The position numbers and the translations under genes are program-made. The notes below the pieces were generated by a model. That model worked only from the letters and a program-made list of their open reading frames with translations. It was not told the origin of the DNA and made no database searches. This document shows, piece after piece, positions 35,416 to 43,983 of a stretch of DNA of 64,000 nucleotides (its first letter is position 1; each line of letters opens with the position of its first letter). Origin of the DNA: Holothuria scabra. Lineage: Eukaryota > Echinodermata > Holothuroidea > Aspidochirotida > Holothuriidae. The DNA lies in NCBI GenBank assembly GCA_037179385.1, contig CM074185.1, forward strand, positions 52,641,000 through 52,704,999, written 5' to 3'.

Positions 35416-36848
35416 TCCAACTCTTTTTCTTTGTCGTTCCCTTGATGTCGAATGAAAACATTATCTTTGTACGCCTTCCATTGCAACCACTCGAGACTGA
35501 CAGGGCGTTTCTTTTCTAATTTGAACCCGGTCGCCTCACGACGTCTCAAATAGGGACCGGTGGGCATGTTCTGCATGATCGCCCATAGATAGAGGGCATT
35601 CGCGTCAAATCCCACTATTTTCTGACACACATTATTTGTATTCCTAATCTTTGTTTTGCCTTTCTCTTGATAGCGATGAAAAATGATTGATGGGCCTCCG
35701 ACGAGGTTAGTTCTAAATGTGTAGTACAGATCCTGATTTTTATCGTCAAACAGAGCAAATGGTTCACCTTTGGCCTTCTGAAAGAGATACTTCATGGTGA
35801 GGCCAGGCACAGATATCCCATCTTTGAAGACATCAATGTATCTTTCTCGGTAAAATTGTGCCATTTTCTCTAGCGCCTCCAAAAACGGGACAACGTCACG
35901 GTTATTATACCAGGTGAGGAAGTCTTTCATCGTTTGCATGTTTTCTTGTTGCCACATCTTTTGACAATATACGTATTCGTCTGATGTGATGTTAGACTTT
36001 TTCAAGTCGCTATAAAATGCTTCGTGGGGTGGCAAGGATGTGTCATTAAGATTATCAAAGTTAATCCATTCGTACGGGAAAAAACCTTTGCTCTGAGAAC
36101 AATCGTAGGCCTTTAGAAAAGCATCGTAACTGAAACCAGGAGCGATGAAATTGACGACATCTAGGAATAATAAATGTTTCGTTTTCACGGCCATGTAGTT
36201 GTTACATCTCTTGACGATGAATCTAAGCGGATCGTTTTCGACCATCCACGGAAAAAGATGTTGCTTGACCGAATTGACGTCATATTTGCCAGAATTGAAA
36301 CCGAGCACGGGCAGTTCGTTTAAATAGGCCAACAGTTTGTCGTGTAATACTTGCAGGTAGTGTTGACGAGGCTTCGCATTTTTCTCCCGTCCTTCGCGTA
36401 ACTCCTCAAAAGCTTGTTTTTCGTCTGCAATGCGTGACTCTATTTCTCTGATGTAGGGGTCGTAGGTTTCGCGCAGGAGGGTCATACTTTTTTCTGATAT
36501 TTCTGTCAAGTAACAGAGCATGTTCTGCAGTAATTCATCAGAGTTTCCCTCCCAGATAAAGCACATTGGATTTTCATATCCAGGTACATTACTGCATACG
36601 CTTACACTCAGCGGTACGTGTAACGCTTCCAACGTCAGCTTGCTCGTGGCTTTTGATCCCTCTTTCACGTTCTCGAAACAACATTCAAAGTCATAGACCG
36701 CTCGATAAGGATAATACCGCAAGTCAGGAGATATGTAAATTCCTTCTTCTTCGAGTAATTCAAACACGGTCTTAGGATGCGAGTAAACACCACCGGGAAC
36801 GTTATGATGACACCATGTACCTGAATTTATGCAGTGACCATTTTTCAT
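35298..36848 (-). pseudogene. Polinton DNA polymerase B, copy L, exonuclease and motif A part
   Basis: A 516-codon open frame on the minus strand. Its first residues (to about 17) come from the unpaired palindrome centre read antisense, so it has no native N-terminus. Homology to copy R starts at PGGVYSHPKT. It contains ExoI (YDFECCFEN), ExoII (GFNSGKYD), ExoIII (YNNRD, Y-x3-D) and motif A (FDANALYLWA). It runs out of frame after GNDKEKE near 35425, between motifs A and B, and the tail after that is missense. Unlike copy R it keeps the 111-residue segment with ExoIII. The 3'-5' exonuclease region is complete, but the polymerase is split. Confidence 0.9.
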
Positions 36849-36974
36849 ACATTAGAGATGTCGATTTGTACACGAAATCGTATCAATGTAAAAAATGTCA
36901 AAAAATGGGAAGTGATCGCTGGAATATGCAAAGGCATGAAGCGACGTGTAACGGAGCTGGTGTCAAACATTCCT
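36800..36974. other. Unpaired centre of the palindrome (175 bp)
   Basis: Belongs only to the right-hand gene. On the plus strand it encodes LCSDHFSYIRDVDLYTKSYQ and a C..C...H...C zinc-finger-like segment. Just inside the arm ends it has TGACACCA (36808-36815) and its inverse TGGTGTCA (36957-36964), an 8-bp inverted match that could have primed fold-back. Confidence 0.85.
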
Positions 36975-39241
36975 TTCCCGGTGGTGTTTACTCGCATCCT
37001 AAGACCGTGTTTGAATTACTCGAAGAAGAAGGAATTTACATATCTCCTGACTTGCGGTATTATCCTTATCGAGCGGTCTATGACTTTGAATGTTGTTTCG
37101 AGAACGTGAAAGAGGGATCAAAAGCCACGAGCAAGCTGACGTTGGAAGCGTTACACGTACCGCTGAGTGTAAGCGTATGCAGTAATGTACCTGGATATGA
37201 AAATCCAATGTGCTTTATCTGGGAGGGAAACTCTGATGAATTACTGCAGAACATGCTCTGTTACTTGACAGAAATATCAGAAAAAAGTATGACCCTCCTG
37301 CGCGAAACCTACGACCCCTACATCAGAGAAATAGAGTCACGCATTGCAGACGAAAAACAAGCTTTTGAGGAGTTACGCGAAGGACGGGAGAAAAATGCGA
37401 AGCCTCGTCAACACTACCTGCAAGTATTACACGACAAACTGTTGGCCTATTTAAACGAACTGCCCGTGCTCGGTTTCAATTCTGGCAAATATGACGTCAA
37501 TTCGGTCAAGCAACATCTTTTTCCGTGGATGGTCGAAAACGATCCGCTTAGATTCATCGTCAAGAGATGTAACAACTACATGGCCGTGAAAACGAAACAT
37601 TTATTATTCCTAGATGTCGTCAATTTCATCGCTCCTGGCCTCACCATGAAGTATCTCTTTCAGAAGGCCAAAGGTGAACCATTTGCTCTGTTTGACGATA
37701 AAAATCAGGATCTGTACTACACATTTAGAACTAACCTCGTCGGAGGCCCATCAATCATTTTTCATCGCTATCAAGAGAAAGGCAAAACAAAGATTAGGAA
37801 TACAAATAATGTGTGTCAGAAAATAGTGGGATTTGACGCGAATGCCCTCTATCTATGGGCGATCATGCAGAACATGCCCACCGGTCCCTATTTGAGACGT
37901 CGTGAGGCGACCGGGTTCAAATTAGAAAAGAAACGCCCTGTCAGTCTCGAGTGGTTGCAATGGAAGGCGTACAAAGATAATGTTTTCATTCGACATCAAG
38001 GGAACGACAAAGAAAAACGAGTTGGATTGCGGCGAATTCCCGTGGATGGATTTTGTCAAGGGACGAACACGGTTTACCAGTTTCACGGATGTTATGTCCA
38101 CGGCCACGATTGTTACCTCACACAACACAAGAGTTACACCGTAGAACAACAGCAAAAGTTCATCACGAAAAGAGAGAACACCGACAACATCAGAGACTAC
38201 ATCAAGTCGCTTGGGTACAACTATAAGGAAATACGAGAATGCGAATTTTACCAAGAACAGAAGATGTCGCAAGAACTTCAACACTTCCTGCAGAGTTTAC
38301 GATTACCAGTCGAAAGAGTTCGTACGTTGAGTTCGCAAAGGATTGTGCAAGCTATTCGAGACGACCAAATTTTTGGAGCTATCGAGTGTGACATTCACGT
38401 ACCCGACGAGCTAAAACCTACATTTGCGGAGATGTGTCCGATCTTCAAAAATACCGATATTTCGGTTGACGATATCGGTGAACACATGAAGAATTTCGCG
38501 TTGGAAGGAAACATTATGAAGACACCCCGAAAAAGCCTAATTGGTAGTATGTTTGGAGAGAAAATTTTGTTGGCAACACCCCTAGTCAAGTGGTACCTCA
38601 ACAAAGGCTTAAAAATTACCCGAATCTACCAAGTGATTGAATTTACCCCCAAAGCGTGTTTTAAAACGTTTGGTGATGCCGTGTCTGATGCGAGACGAGA
38701 AGGTGATCGAGATCCGTCGAAAGCTATCATTGCCGATACCATGAAACTCATCGGAAATTCGTCTTACGGTAAAACGATTACTAACAAAGAAGGGCATCGC
38801 AATATTCATATCGTACCAGACGACAAAGCTTCCAATCTGATTAATGAAACCACATTTCGAGATTTAAACGAAATTTCGACAGGTTGTTACGAAGTGGAAT
38901 CGGCAAAACGGTCTATTGCCATGGATTTACCTATTCAGATTGGGTTCTTTGTCTATCAATATGCTAAACTCAGAATGCTCGAGTTCTATTACGATTTTCT
39001 CGACAAGTACTTTGACCGTCAGTACTGGGAATACGTCGAAATGGATACAGATTCGGCCTACATTGCTATCGCCGCAGACCAACTAGACGACCTCGTCAAG
39101 CCAGAATTGCGAGAGGTTTATCACAGGGAGAAACATCATTGGTTTCCTCGTGCAGACACGGAAGAACATAAAAGATACGACAAACGGACTCCTGGGCTGT
39201 TTAAAGTAGAATGGGAAGGAGGGCATTGTAGCCCTCAATAG
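36815..39241 (+). pseudogene. Polinton DNA polymerase B, copy R, internally deleted
   Basis: An 808-codon open frame. In order: zinc-finger-like YQCKKCQ..H...C (residues 24-45), ExoI DFE (90-92), ExoII N222..D227, motif A with D341, motif B KLIGNSSYG (644-652), motif C DTDS (744-747). Compared with copy L it lacks 111 residues after residue 274 (an in-frame 333-bp deletion between CCTGG microhomologies), which removes ExoIII. Near 39220 it loses two bases relative to copy L, so it ends early with GGHCSPQ, before the KxY region. The true N-terminus probably lay further upstream: the frame begins at the palindrome junction and the HFSY segment is usually internal in these proteins. The deletion and frameshift make a working enzyme unlikely. 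Confidence 0.9.
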
Positions 39242-39245
39242 TAAA

Positions 39246-39500
39246 ATGTATTACTGTTATGGTGGGGTAAAAGATAAATTTAGTTGCAAGGGGATTAATA
39301 AGAAACGCAATGAGATCGGAAAAGATGTGTATCTGGGGGTACTGAATACGAAGACCGCGGTAACAGGTAATAACAAGGGTTTCAGAGTAAAGGACAATCA
39401 CGTGTTTACGTACTCACAAGTCAAGACAGGGTTTACTTATTTTTATCCCAAAAGGAAAGTGTTGGAAAATGGTGTGCAAACCACTTACCTCGATATTTAA
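39246..39500 (+). pseudogene. Out-of-frame C-terminal end of polymerase copy R
   Basis: An 84-codon frame starting MYYCYGGVKDKFSCKGINKK and ending TTYLDI, identical except for one residue (NG versus NV) to the end of copy L. It is cut off from the body of copy R by the two-base loss near 39220. Confidence 0.85.
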
Positions 39501-39590
39501 ATCAAATCTTTGACTGTCTTGAAAAACGTGTTATGGGGATGTGTACAGCAAGCATGATGCAATATCATAATAATGACCTTTTTTTTTCAT

Positions 39591-39666
39591 GCAAGCTAGT
39601 GGGCCGCAACTGAAAATAAACGGCTCGACTTGGACGAATTGATTGGAAAACGGGTCGTTAACTCCA
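39591..39666 (+). repeat. SINE-like tail inside the Polinton right arm
   Basis: Mirror copy of 33776-33848: GGGCCGCAACTGAAAATAAA, CGGCTCGACTTGG, ending in ACGGGTCGTTAACTCC. Confidence 0.6.
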
Positions 39667-41397
39667 TCTCTCTATCTTTTTTCACGCATTCACTGACAAA
39701 GGATGATACTCTTGAGGTTGTTCTATTTACAATACAGTAGAAAAGTATACTGATACTAGAGACTATCTCACTCATTATTTTTTTTTTCTGTTATATCATA
39801 TACACATACTTTGGTTCTGTTATTTCATCTGTGATTTGATTCAACTGAAAACATAAAAGTAAGAGAAAAAAAAAATAGTGTTTGATTTTCAGCAAAATGA
39901 TTTTATTGAATGTAAATTAGGTCTTTGTTTCATATTTAAACCAAATTAAATCCTTTTGGTAACTTGAATCTCATTAAATACAGAAATGTACTATGTAAAA
40001 TGATATAGCTAAGCAACATGGTAAAAAGTTATCAGCAAAATTAAAATCTGTTGATTTGGTCTGGTAAACACCAGTCTCGTAGGTTGTTCTTGTCATATAA
40101 TTATCGAAAGGCGAGAAATGTGAAACAAGATACAGCTCTTACAGGCAGAAACCCAGTTCAACTTACACTTCGATGTTTCCCAAATCCCAATGTTTCATAA
40201 CAGATTTATTATAGTTCGCAAAGTAAGGAGGGCATAATAATGGCATAGATACCCGTTCACACTAACGGCGGGTACCAACTTAAAGAATGTGTACCTCATT
40301 ATCAATTAGTGCATGTTTAGAAATAAGGTATTGATTATACAAGACCGTCAAATTTAGATATGTTCAAGTTGAAACTAGTGAAACTTTTATTGTTACATAC
40401 GATGGATTTGTTTTTTTTGTTTGTTTGTTTGTTTGTTTGTTTTTTGTTTTTTTTTTTTTTTTTGCTTAGATATAACACGTTTTAGTGAGGGTAGAAAGAT
40501 ATATAAAGGCAATTTATGACATCGGATATACTTAGTCTATGGATATACAGTGGCGTTTTTGTTAATGTTCTTCACTAATGCAGGAGATGAAAGAGCGTAA
40601 GTGTATGAATAAGGTTACCAGTTAATTAAATTAAAATCTGGATCTCCATTTCACGATCTTAATGGAATGCGGCAATAGACCTTGTACATTGACGACACAC
40701 TGACGTCATGATCCTTGGGGGCAAAACAGTGAAACACGTGACAATACGCATTAGGATTCGCCCTCTATATGTACATATACGAGCACAAATAAAAAAGAAA
40801 GAAAAGTAAAATCATGTTCTTGTCAACATTTTTTACATGTATTAAGGCTACTTTGATTTAGCTAAGACCGTAATCCCGGACCCGGACCATATTTTCGAAT
40901 TAAAAAAGATTAGCATTCATGAGATCGTGATGAAGAAAACTGTTTTATTTTCGAAATTTACCCCTTTTCGCGAAATTTACTCTGAACCTTTTACCGTACA
41001 TTTTTTACAACAAGAAGGGATGGAATGAAATCCTAGGTAACGAATTTACAGATGTAGGCGTCTGTTCTCGATGACCCAAAAGTCAACAACACATATAAAA
41101 GTTGGCTACGTTGCCTTCAGATTAACATGTTTATTCTGAGTCCTCCTCTAGAGTTTAATCTCCTCACGTAAAGCAGGCTTTGTACCACAGTTGAGAAACA
41201 ATTAGGAGACCGGCAATTACTTGTATTTACTTGCACGGCACCAGGCAGCTAGGAAACCCTCATACAGCCTTTGTGATTACACTACGGAGCATGACGTCAC
41301 CAGCCTGCATTTCGGCTGGTGGCGCTCTTTCTCTTACCCTCTACCCTCCACTATTTACCCTCCACAAAAGGGTGCGATTTCCGCATACTATACTACT

Positions 41398-41403
41398 CCT
41401 GAG
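41398..41403. repeat. Target-site duplication CCTGAG, right
   Basis: Immediately outside the right tip of the Polinton. The text that follows (ACAGTCGAAACTGACATTTC) is the second half of the repeat unit cut at 32046. Confidence 0.9.
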
Positions 41404-41458
41404 ACAGTCGAAACTGACATTTCCCAGGCTTATAGGGGGTTCTAAGCAGTCGCTATTT
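41398..41458 (+). repeat. Second half of the interrupted GCGGAGCG unit
   Basis: Continues the unit broken at 32046: GAGACAGTCGAAACTGACAT, then CCCAGGCTTATAGGGG and TAAGCAGTCGCTATTTGG. Confidence 0.85.
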
Positions 41459-41834
41459 GGTAAAAAAAAACTACGAGATATATTAAATGTATCACTACCA
41501 ATCGATGAAATTGTCCCTCATGTTTTCGGGTGAAAACCATAAAACAGAACTGAAAACATGCTAAGGAATTTTACCCTATTGTGAATCTTGTCTAAATTCA
41601 ATATATTGATAAAATTGTGTGACTGCTCGAACTTCCCACTATATATGGTTTTACTTTTTGAAAAAATGAACATTACAAGGTGTGTTTAAATGAAGCAGAC
41701 TTTTTGGAAGCAGACTTATTGGAAGACATTCTCTCACTACATCATTAGAGTATCGAAAAACAAATAACCCGATTTTCATAACCATTGTCCATATTTGGCT
41801 CTAGAGCAGGATAGATGGCAAACTTTTGGGCACC

Positions 41835-42619
41835 TGAACACCCTCCTGTCTGTCCGTGGAATTAATTTGGCAGTTGAAAACGTCCCAGCATTTTTTTAAC
41901 TTTTGCCCGAATATTTGACCATTTCGGGCAATTTTTGCAAGACTACAGTAAAAATGTGGGGATGATGAAAACCTTTTTTCCCCTTTTACTCAAATGGTTT
42001 GCAGATCTTTGTTGTTTTCCATGAAAATTATACTTCTAATATAGCGTTTTCTGTTTTTCGGCAAAGATTTGAACAGTTGAAGCTATTAAAATAATCGGCC
42101 ATTTCGGGTATTGTGTTAAACAAGATTTTAAATCAGGCTCAAGAATGTTTCTTTTAAGCCAATGTTTCTTTTTCCCAAGTGTGTCGCGATTTTTTAATGA
42201 TTTTTCGTAAGTTTTGTTACACTTACTTTCTATGATACTTTTGCATTTTCGGGCAAATGCTTGGAAGAATTTGTATATGCGACAATATCGGGCATTGTGT
42301 TGTGATTATTTGTGAAGTTAAAGTCACGAATAATACCTTTTTGCGCTGCCGGAAGGTGTAGCCTTAGAACCTTGACTTGGTTTTTCATTAAAAATTTATT
42401 GCGACTATATGACGTTGCTTTCCTTTTTTCGGGCATATCTTTTTTAAGATTTCAGCCACATACAGGAATTTTCTGAAAAGCCACCCCATTTTTTCAAAAT
42501 TCAAGGGTTGTCCGAATTTTTTCCAGAATCCTGCCCGAATTTTTCCCAAATTCCTGCCGAATTTAGATTTTGCGGAAATTTGGGGCAGTCTTCCCCCTGT
42601 CCCGCCTCGTACGCCACTG
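41835..42619 (+). repeat. Dispersed ~0.8-kb repeat, copy 2
   Basis: Direct-orientation match to 24385-24521 plus 26911-27685, unbroken here. It ends CGTACGCCACTG at 42619, which resembles an hAT end. It is non-coding. Confidence 0.75.
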
Positions 42620-42921
42620 AGAATGTCCACTCCACCCAAGAGCTAAGTGAGGTCCTGTGAGGTAATAGTACTAGGTTGCGATCCTTGAGATTGCATTGAT
42701 TCAACATGGGCTTGGTTGTTGCACTGGCCAATGACTGGCAGCCATGGCCGTGCAAAGTGCAAATTCCTTCCAACCATATTCGACTCAAATATTCTACCCA
42801 CCACACCAAGTATGATTTTGGAACAAATTTGTGCATCCCCAGGAATTGAAAAAATCCCTACAGGAGATAGAAACAGGCCAGATGCTAGAGGCGGACTTTA
42901 AACCACACCAAGGCAATTTCA

Positions 42922-42969
42922 GCCATCCATCCGTCCATCCGTCCATCCGTCCATCCATCCATCCATCCG
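42922..42969. repeat. (CCATCCGT)n/(CCAT)n microsatellite
   Basis: About 48 bases of CCATCCGT and CCAT repeats. Confidence 0.95.
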
Positions 42970-43284
42970 ACGAGTAAAAAGTCAAGAGATTCCGAAGATA
43001 TGAAGCTTGTCACAGTCTACCTGAATTAATTCTGAGATTCAGAGTGCAGCACAATTGCAGAATACCCTGCAACTGCGTGGATCTATCGCAAGTGTATCTA
43101 TGTCATAGTAGCTGGGTAGCCCGGATTGAATATTATCATCGGCGGGCCAGCATGAACATATTTTTTGCCGAGGTCGCCAGTGTGTGTGTGTGTGTGGGGG
43201 GGGGGGCTGCTGGGGGGGGGGGCTGGGCGATTCAGTGGGAGATCCAGCTCCCCACGCCCCCCCCCCCCCGTAGCTACGCCACTG

Positions 43285-43292
43285 TGCTGAGG
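43285..43292. repeat. Target-site duplication TGCTGAGG, right
   Basis: Directly follows the hAT-type right end (..ACGCCACTG) and matches TGCCGAGG at 31026-31033 in 7 of 8 bases. Confidence 0.65.
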
Positions 43293-43654
43293 TGTCTAAG
43301 GTTGCACTTTTCAGTCTGCTCTCCGATCTCTCGTGTTTGTGCTCCCCGCAGTACGCCAGTCGTAACCTGTACAATACAAGATTTATGGCATTTCTTACCC
43401 GCCTTTGAATAATACGTTCTCTTTGCTCGTCAGGTATTTTGTGCGATGCAGCCTTCAGATCCAGTGTGCAGTAATAACACAAAGACCAGTACAATTAACA
43501 CAAACGGGGACCTAATAAAAGAGTAGCCAGAGGGTCATCTTACATTCCTTACTCTGTTGCCTATAGAAATTGTCCTTGGCAATTCTCTGACAAGCCAAGT
43601 TACTGACAGCAATGGATGTGCCCTGAGCTCTGTCCGTTGTGATATATGTTCAAC

Positions 43655-43977
43655 AAGCACCTCCTACTCGCGCGCTGTTCGCATGTAAGTAATCTATATA
43701 TATCTACTCTCCCCGATGTGACAAAAAGAGTGACAAAAAGAGTGACAAAATTACGGAAAACTATACAGGACATTGTCTATTAATACAATGTTTACCGTGA
43801 CAAATATATATAGCTTGTTAGGATATATATGGTGTATGACTATTATATATAGATTATGCAAAACCTATTTATATGACGTTTGAGAGTAAATTATATATAT
43901 CTGAGTATAACCTATATATATTTAGAAGTATAATCAATATATTTGGTACATAATTTTGTCACATACGGCGCCTCATA
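43655..43977 (-). repeat. Right terminal inverted repeat of the outer element (323 bp)
   Basis: Inverse of 20127-20449. Here the inner GTGACAAAAAGA motif is a clean tandem (three GTGACAAAA copies at 12-bp spacing near 43718-43751). Confidence 0.9.
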
Positions 43978-43983
43978 GAAAGG
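43978..43983. repeat. Target-site duplication GAAAGG, right
   Basis: Exact partner of 20121-20126. Confidence 0.85.

Larger units (their letters stand above)
32047..36799 (-). repeat. Left palindrome arm (4,753 bp)
   Basis: Inverse of 36975-41397. From the tip inward it holds about 1.9 kb of non-coding DNA (with an A/CAAA tract at about 32985-33029 and a SINE tail at 33776-33848), then polymerase copy L read toward the tip. Confidence 0.95.
32047..41397. mobile_element. Palindromic Polinton/Maverick-type element (9,351 bp)
   Basis: Starts AGTAGTATAGTATGCGG and ends with its exact inverse, flanked by the identical 6-mer CCTGAG. An AG...CT terminus, a 6-bp duplication and a protein-primed family B polymerase are hallmarks of Polintons. 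Unusually, almost the whole element is one inverted repeat: left arm 32047-36799, right arm 36975-41397, spacer 36800-36974. The arms look about 99% identical. Apart from small changes they differ by one 333-bp deletion in the right arm. No integrase, ATPase, protease or capsid gene is present. It must have integrated as a palindrome, because the host repeat unit it interrupts is rebuilt exactly across the duplication. It is defective. Confidence 0.9.
36975..41397 (+). repeat. Right palindrome arm (4,423 bp)
   Basis: Inverse of the left arm. It is shorter mainly because of the 333-bp deletion in the polymerase. A T/GTTT tract at about 40408-40463 mirrors the A/CAAA tract of the left arm. Confidence 0.95.
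31034..43284. mobile_element. hAT-type element carrying the palindromic Polinton
   Basis: Left end CAGTGGCGTAGCTAGGA, right end (inverted) CAGTGGCGTAGCTACGGGG: 15 bases agree before they diverge. The flanking 8-mers TGCCGAGG and TGCTGAGG differ at one base. Both ends run into G-rich text (inverted on the right) with a shared GCTGG block. Without the 9.35-kb Polinton and its duplication it would be about 2.9 kb. Inside are the GCGGAGCG tandem repeats and a copy of the 0.8-kb repeat. There is no transposase, so it is non-autonomous. Such ends are common, so an alternative pairing is possible. Confidence 0.65.
20127..43977. mobile_element. Outer 23.85-kb transposon with 323-bp terminal inverted repeats
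   Basis: Both ends start TATGAGGCGCCGTATG and match as inverted copies for 323 bases (20127-20449 and 43655-43977) with about ten differences seen. They are flanked by identical 6-bp GAAAGG. No long coding frame belongs to this element itself. All strong coding signal lies in the nested Polinton, and the rest is repeats, nested hAT elements and LINE pieces. Without the Polinton and its target duplication it would be about 14.5 kb. A 6-bp duplication and long inverted repeats fit Polinton-class integration, but the end sequence does not begin with AG, so the class is unknown. It is probably non-autonomous or decayed. Confidence 0.85.

Noticed and set aside
36815..39241. Treating the 808-codon frame as an intact DNA polymerase gene
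   Set aside because: It lacks a 111-residue segment present in the mirror copy, including ExoIII, and ends early through a two-base loss before the KxY region. It also starts at the palindrome junction.
32047..41397. The palindrome as an assembly artefact
   Set aside because: The arms differ by a 333-bp deletion and separate 1- and 2-base indels, the centre is unpaired, and matching target duplications flank the whole. An artefact cannot be fully excluded without reads, but it is unlikely.
42608..42619. CGTACGCCACTG as the right end of the hAT-type element that starts at 31034
   Set aside because: Its following 8 bases (AGAATGTC) do not match TGCCGAGG, whereas those after 43284 (TGCTGAGG) match at 7 of 8.
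20127..43977. Calling the outer element a Polinton
   Set aside because: The 6-bp duplication fits, but its ends start TATGAGG rather than AG, and the only polymerase genes lie in the separately bounded inner element.
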